NCBI RefSeq assembly: GCF_003315795.1
Contig: NZ_QMEY01000026.1
Location: 1-64,000 of the forward strand
From: Spongiactinospora rosea
GTDB taxonomy: Bacteria; Actinomycetota; Actinomycetes; Streptosporangiales; Streptosporangiaceae
Reading direction: 5' to 3'
DNA length: 64,000 nucleotides
The position numbers were made by a program, and so were the translations under genes. Position 1 is the first letter of the stretch. Each line of letters begins with the position of its first letter. The notes below the pieces were generated by a model. That model had not been told where the DNA came from and made no database searches. It worked only from the letters and a program-made list of their open reading frames with translations. Shown here piece after piece: positions 60,503-64,000 of the stretch.

Positions 60503-62110
60503 TCAGTCCTGTGGCTTGCCGGGTGGGCTGAACATCAGGCAGAAGAGGGCGGCGGTCGCCAGGGTCGCGGCGCAGGCCAGGAGGGTGGTCTGCATCGCGG
60601 TGGTGAAGGCGGTGGCGAAGGTGTCGGTGGTGATGCGTTCGTACAGGGCCGTCGTGGTGGCGTCCAGGCCGACGGGGGGCGTGGGTGGGCGGAGGTGTCG
60701 CGCGGCGGTGGTGGCGTCGGCGATGAACCGTGCGCGCAGATCTGCCGGGAGCGCGGTGGCGTGCTGCGTGGCCTGGTCGCGCAGGGTGGAGGTGAGGCGG
60801 GCCGACAGCAGTGCGCCCAGTACGGCGGTGCCGAGGACGCCGCCGACCTGGCGGATCGTGCTGGAGACGCCCGATGCCGCCCCCGCCAGGTGGGGATCGA
60901 GGCCGTCCATGGTGGCCTGCTGGAGCGGGGCGAACGTCGCGCCGCTGGCGAGGCCGATGATGAGCAGGCCGGGCAGCAGGCGCCACGCGTCACCGTCCGG
61001 CCCGGCCATGGCGGCCAGCACCAGCAGGCCGGCCGCCAGCAGCGCGAGGCCGGTCATCAGGATGTACTTGCCGCCGAAGCGGTCGGAGAGCCGCCCGGCG
61101 TACGCCGAGCCGACCGCGGTGAGCACGGCGTTCGGCAGCACCAGCAGGCCGGTCGCGAGGGCCGAGTACCCGCGCGCCATCTGCAGGTACAGCACCAGCA
61201 CGAACATGATCCCGATCATGCCGAGCTGGAAGACGAACCCGACCCCGTTGCCGACCGCGAAGTTGCGCACCCGGAACAGGGCGAGCGGCATCAACGGCTC
61301 GTCCCGCCGACGGCGCTGAAGCAGGACGAACACCACCAGCAGCGCCACGCCCACGACGATGACCGAAGGGATGCCGATCGGCCCGGCGATGGTGCCCCAG
61401 CCGTAGCGTTCTCCCTCGATCAGGCCGAACACGATGCCGCCCACCCCGGCCGTGGCCAGTGCGACGCCGGGCAGGTCGAGCCGGTGGGCGCGGCCGGAGC
61501 GCATCGGCGGGGCGAGGGTCAGCGCCAGCACCACGGTGATGATCCCGATCGGGACGTTGATGAAGAAGATCCAGCGCCAGCTCAGGTGGGTGAGCAGGAA
61601 GCCGCCCAGGACCGGGCCGAGGATCGGGGCGAATCCGACGATCGCCCCGAACACCCCGAACGCCCGCCCCCTCAACCGCGCCGGGAAGATCGTCAGGATG
61701 GACGAGATGACCTGCGGGAACAGCAGCGCCCCGCCCAGCCCCTGGAGCAGCCTGGCGGCCAGCAGCCAGGACGGCGAACCGGCCAGCCCGCACAGCGCCG
61801 ACCCTGCGGTGAAGGTGATGACGCCGATCACGTAGAGGCGGCGATATCCGAAGATGTCCCCCAGCCGCCCGGTGGTGATCAGTGGCACCGAGAAGACGAG
61901 CAGATAGCCGTCGATGATCCAGAGCACCTGGTCGTAGGAGGCGTCGATGCCGTGGATCAGGGTGGGGACGGCGACGTTGACGATGGATCCGTCGAGCAGC
62001 GCCATGAAGAAGCCGATGCACATGATCGCGAGCACCGGCCACGGCCGCCGCGTGACCGGTCGCTCGGCGGATTCGCGTTCCGCCCGGTTTTCTGGCTTGA
62101 TTTCCGGCAT
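60503..62110 (-). CDS. MFS drug exporter, DHA2 (EmrB/QacA) family, 14 TM
   Basis: 535 residues from MPEIKPENRAERES with GGGGAGG upstream; longer frames lack a site. The first helix has FFMALLDGSIVNVAVPTL (DHA2 motif D-like start), followed by GRLGDIFGYRRLYVIGV (motif A) and PILGPVLGGFLLTHLSWRWIFFINVPIG (motif C region). Fourteen hydrophobic segments fit DHA2. Such proton antiporters export drugs or natural products. No regulator is adjacent; upstream is a 310-bp gap. Confidence 0.93.
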   Translation of the reverse strand: MPEIKPENRAERESAERPVTRRPWPVLAIMCIGFFMALLDGSIVNVAVPTLIHGIDASYDQVLWIIDGYLLVFSVPLITTGRLGDIFGYRRLYVIGVITFTAGSALCGLAGSPSWLLAARLLQGLGGALLFPQVISSILTIFPARLRGRAFGVFGAIVGFAPILGPVLGGFLLTHLSWRWIFFINVPIGIITVVLALTLAPPMRSGRAHRLDLPGVALATAGVGGIVFGLIEGERYGWGTIAGPIGIPSVIVVGVALLVVFVLLQRRRRDEPLMPLALFRVRNFAVGNGVGFVFQLGMIGIMFVLVLYLQMARGYSALATGLLVLPNAVLTAVGSAYAGRLSDRFGGKYILMTGLALLAAGLLVLAAMAGPDGDAWRLLPGLLIIGLASGATFAPLQQATMDGLDPHLAGAASGVSSTIRQVGGVLGTAVLGALLSARLTSTLRDQATQHATALPADLRARFIADATTAARHLRPPTPPVGLDATTTALYERITTDTFATAFTTAMQTTLLACAATLATAALFCLMFSPPGKPQD

Positions 62111-62420
62111 TCCGGAGACCTCCCCGCGGAAACGCCTGCCGGGGAGGGGCCGGAGAGTCGGAAAGAAGGGCCGACACGCGTCGCCACCAGCACAGGACAG
62201 CCGTTCCCAGGATGTGGTGAGCGACTTCGACCCTCCCCGTGTCATCGGGACGCGGGGTAGCCGGTCGGCGGGGCGATGAGCCCAACGGTGCGAAGCCGGT
62301 CGGCAGCGTAACACAGGGGCTCGCCATGATCGGCCGGCACGCCCCTCGCCATCCTCGGTCACTGATCAGCCCCGCGCGTACGTTCAGGGTGCCGTTTCCT
62401 CTACGCGCGGCTCGGGTTTC
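62111..62420. other. 310-bp gap, no gene seen
   Basis: Upstream region of the MFS gene. Open frames here are short and unrecognised; no operator-like palindrome stands out. Confidence 0.5.
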
Positions 62421-62838
62421 GTGAGATCGGCACCGTCGGCACGTACACCGGGGTCCCCGCCACGGGAAACGCCGCCACGGGCGTCTCCCGCCCTGCGCCC
62501 CGCCGACCTGCCCGCGATGGTGTCGCTGGACCAGGTGGCGTTGGGCGCGCCCCCGTACCGAGATGGTGAGCGCGCCGCCCTCCTGCTCCGGGTTCCGCGT
62601 CGTGGACGGCGCTTCCGGGATCGCCGGTACGGCGGCGTCTGGCAGGACCCGGAGCAGACGGGGGATCGGCCCGGTCATCGCCACCGGCGAGGCCATCGCC
62701 AAGATCCTGATCGCCGACCTGGCGGCCGGTGTGTCCGGGGCCGTCCGGATGGACGTCGGCCGCCGGCACACCGGGCTCGCCTCGTGGGCCGGGCGGCATG
62801 GCCTGGCCCACGCGTACGACTGTCCGATCATGGCTTAG
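62421..62838 (+). pseudogene. Frameshifted GNAT acetyltransferase remnant
   Basis: Two frames carry matching parts of one GNAT protein. Frame one (from 62421) has LRPADLPAMVSLDQVALGA, a typical N-terminus. After about 62,560 the next frame has GIGPVIATGEAIAKILIADL, VRMDVGRRHTGLASWAGRHG and ends DCPIMA, a typical C-terminus. A single frameshift near 62,545-62,590 would join them. No internal start is needed to explain either part. Confidence 0.6.
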
Positions 62839-62899
62839 GGCCCGTCACTCGCCGGTCGCCCGGAGGCGGCGGGGCAGGCCCTCGGCCGAGAAACCTCGC

Positions 62900-63316
62900 T
62901 CAGCAGGTGATGGGGACGGTGGTGTCCACCTTGAGGTGTTCGACGCCCTTGTCGCCGGTCACGGTGGCGAAGACAGAGCCCTGGTAGTTCCCGCTGACGC
63001 ACGGCACGGTGCTGTTGGCGGTGAGGGTCTTCGCCCTGCCCCGCTTCTCGCCGACCGCCTCCTTGTACGGCGCGTCATGGTGCGGCGTCAGCCAGACCAG
63101 CAGCCAGCCCACGTTGGCCGACGTGTCGGACGCGCACTTCGCGCCGCCGGTGAAGCGGACCTTGCCGTCGACGACACTCGGCTGGTCGAAGAACAGTTCG
63201 CACTCCGGATAGGTCTCCCCCGCCGGGGCGGCGTTCGCCACTCCCGCCGGCAATATGGTCAGCAGGCCGGCGGCGATCGACGCGGCCAGCATGGTGGATT
63301 TGCGGATGCTTCGCAT
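62900..63316 (-). CDS. Secreted protein, unknown function
   Basis: A 138-residue protein with signal peptide (MRSIRKSTMLAASIAAGLLT, cleavage near ANAAPAG). The mature domain has four cysteines (YPECELFFD, GAKCASDT, VPCVSGN, final VPITC), so two disulfides, and an immunoglobulin-like beta pattern (GWLLVWLTPHH, SVFATVTGD). No family recognised. It stands alone; direct repeats lie upstream. Confidence 0.75.
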   Translation of the reverse strand: MRSIRKSTMLAASIAAGLLTILPAGVANAAPAGETYPECELFFDQPSVVDGKVRFTGGAKCASDTSANVGWLLVWLTPHHDAPYKEAVGEKRGRAKTLTANSTVPCVSGNYQGSVFATVTGDKGVEHLKVDTTVPITC

Positions 63317-63414
63317 GTGCTCTCCAATCGGGGCCGGATGCCCGTCTGCACGACCGTCTTGCTGTCGAGCAAAAGAGTCAATATTTCAATCATTTTGTCC
63401 ATGATCTCGGCCGC

Positions 63415-63451
63415 GTAATGCGGGGTATGCCTCCCAGGTAATGCGGGGTAT
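63415..63451. repeat. 14-bp direct repeats spaced 23 bp
   Basis: GTAATGCGGGGTAT occurs at 63415-63428 and 63438-63451, 23 bp apart (about two helical turns), between the divergent secreted-protein and acyl-CoA-dehydrogenase-like genes. Possible activator binding sites. Confidence 0.6.
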
Positions 63452-63505
63452 TCCTTCCGGGGGGAGCCATCTCACAGCGATGATCACGGACAGGAGCATC
63501 CGGAC

Positions 63506-64000
63506 ATGAGCCAAGCCCCGCGTCTCCACTTCGCAGGCACCGCCGCGCTGGACCGGGCGCGAGCGTTGCGCCCGTTGATCGAGAGCGAGGCGGAGGCGGG
63601 AGAGGCGCTGGGCAGGCTCACCGAGCCCGTCGTGGCGGCGCTGCGAGACGCCGGGCTTTTCGGCGTATGGGTGCCCGTACCGCTCGGCGGCGCCGAGTTG
63701 TCCCCCCGCGAGCTGATCGCCGTCTTCGAGGAACTGTCCTACGCCGACCCCTCGACCGGCTGGGTGGTCATGGCCTCCGCGCTGGAGAGCGGCGCGGCGG
63801 GCGCGTACCTCGGCGACGACGCCGTGGAGCGGATATTCCAGGGCGGACGGATGCCGATCTTCGCGGGCCAGGGCACCCGGCCGGGCACCGCCGTGCGCAA
63901 GGACGGCGGGTTCCGGCTCAGCGGCCGGTGGAGCTTCGCCTCGGGCATGCCGCACGCCCAGTACGCCCACAGCCTCGGCGCCATCGAGGGCACCGAGGAG
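63506..64000 (+). CDS. Acyl-CoA dehydrogenase/flavin monooxygenase family protein (5' part)
   Basis: 165 codons are present and the gene runs off the right edge. It starts MSQAPRLHFAGTAALDRARA with CAGGAG upstream. Features of the acyl-CoA dehydrogenase fold are visible: helical N-domain (LREAGLFGVWVP-like: LRDAGLFGVWVPVPLGGAEL), ELIAVFEELSYADPSTGWVV, then the start of the beta-barrel (GGFRLSGRWSFASG). The GGFRLSGRWSFASG block resembles HsaA-type flavin-dependent hydroxylases more than true dehydrogenases. Exact reaction needs the C-terminal half. Confidence 0.85.
   Translation, partial: MSQAPRLHFAGTAALDRARALRPLIESEAEAGEALGRLTEPVVAALRDAGLFGVWVPVPLGGAELSPRELIAVFEELSYADPSTGWVVMASALESGAAGAYLGDDAVERIFQGGRMPIFAGQGTRPGTAVRKDGGFRLSGRWSFASGMPHAQYAHSLGAIEGTEE

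Noticed and set aside
60302..62260. 652-codon plus-strand open frame
   Set aside because: Beyond the first ~60 codons it is antisense to the 14-TM MFS gene and reads as low-complexity Gly/Glu/Gln/His sequence; only the 5' part is kept, as a remnant.

Overview
The window is very GC-rich. It has GTG and TTG starts, dense 4-bp stop/start overlaps (ATGA, GTGA, TTGA) and many secreted and regulatory genes. This points to a chromosomal segment of a filamentous actinomycete; a Streptosporangiales-like organism (Nonomuraea, Streptosporangium or Actinomadura type) is my guess, not proven. No rRNA, phage structural gene, transposase or CRISPR array is visible. The only tRNA is tRNA-Sec.

Layout. 0-2 kb: end of a dihydrodipicolinate-synthase-like gene and an HpaE-type aldehyde dehydrogenase (aromatic or homoprotocatechuate catabolism). 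2-4 kb, minus strand: tRNA-Sec followed by selB. 4-10.3 kb: secreted proteins (ricin-type lectin, zinc metalloprotease with lectin domain, small exported proteins) and an HTH-TM-WD40 protein; a 152-bp element with 16-bp terminal inverted repeats sits in a gene-free stretch. 10.4-12 kb: siderophore-interacting reductase with a divergent TetR gene. 11.9-15.8 kb: a translationally coupled three-gene operon of a Cas4/RecB-like protein, an unknown protein and an SF1 DNA2/NAM7-type helicase. 16-19.4 kb: a lower-GC cassette with a large protein, a lipoprotein and a WXG100-like protein. 19.4-20.5 kb: a terpene synthase with an atypical Asp-rich motif. 20.7-21.6 kb: MarR and DoxX with two operators. 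21.8-28.3 kb: two-component system and an Fe(III)-type ABC transporter.

28.8-50.1 kb is a large locus for peptides that probably contain D-amino acids. It has an M55 D-aminopeptidase, two beta-lactamase-fold hydrolases, an oligopeptide ABC transporter (with a permease-ATPase fusion), an S9 peptidase, a PucR regulator, an M19 dipeptidase, and an M20 deacylase, GNAT acyltransferase and N-acylamino-acid racemase in one coupled operon. The last trio matches the known N-succinylation route that turns D- into L-amino acids irreversibly. A MacB-like ABC exporter operon interrupts the locus at 42.3-45.7 kb.

50.2-54.8 kb: a MOSC protein, then a coupled operon of an NrtR-like NUDIX regulator, an MTAN-like nucleosidase and a multi-TM protein. 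The nucleosidase and the TM protein share a GVQAGVVHG motif. This is the best candidate for an undescribed nucleotide-linked (possibly defence) system. 54.8-64 kb: cupin, YcaC-like hydrolase, TetR, oxidoreductase, nucleoside hydrolase, YbhB-like protein, GntR, MFS efflux, two gene remnants, a secreted protein and the start of an acyl-CoA-dehydrogenase-fold gene running off the right edge.

Functions come from motifs and remembered family features; no database search was run.
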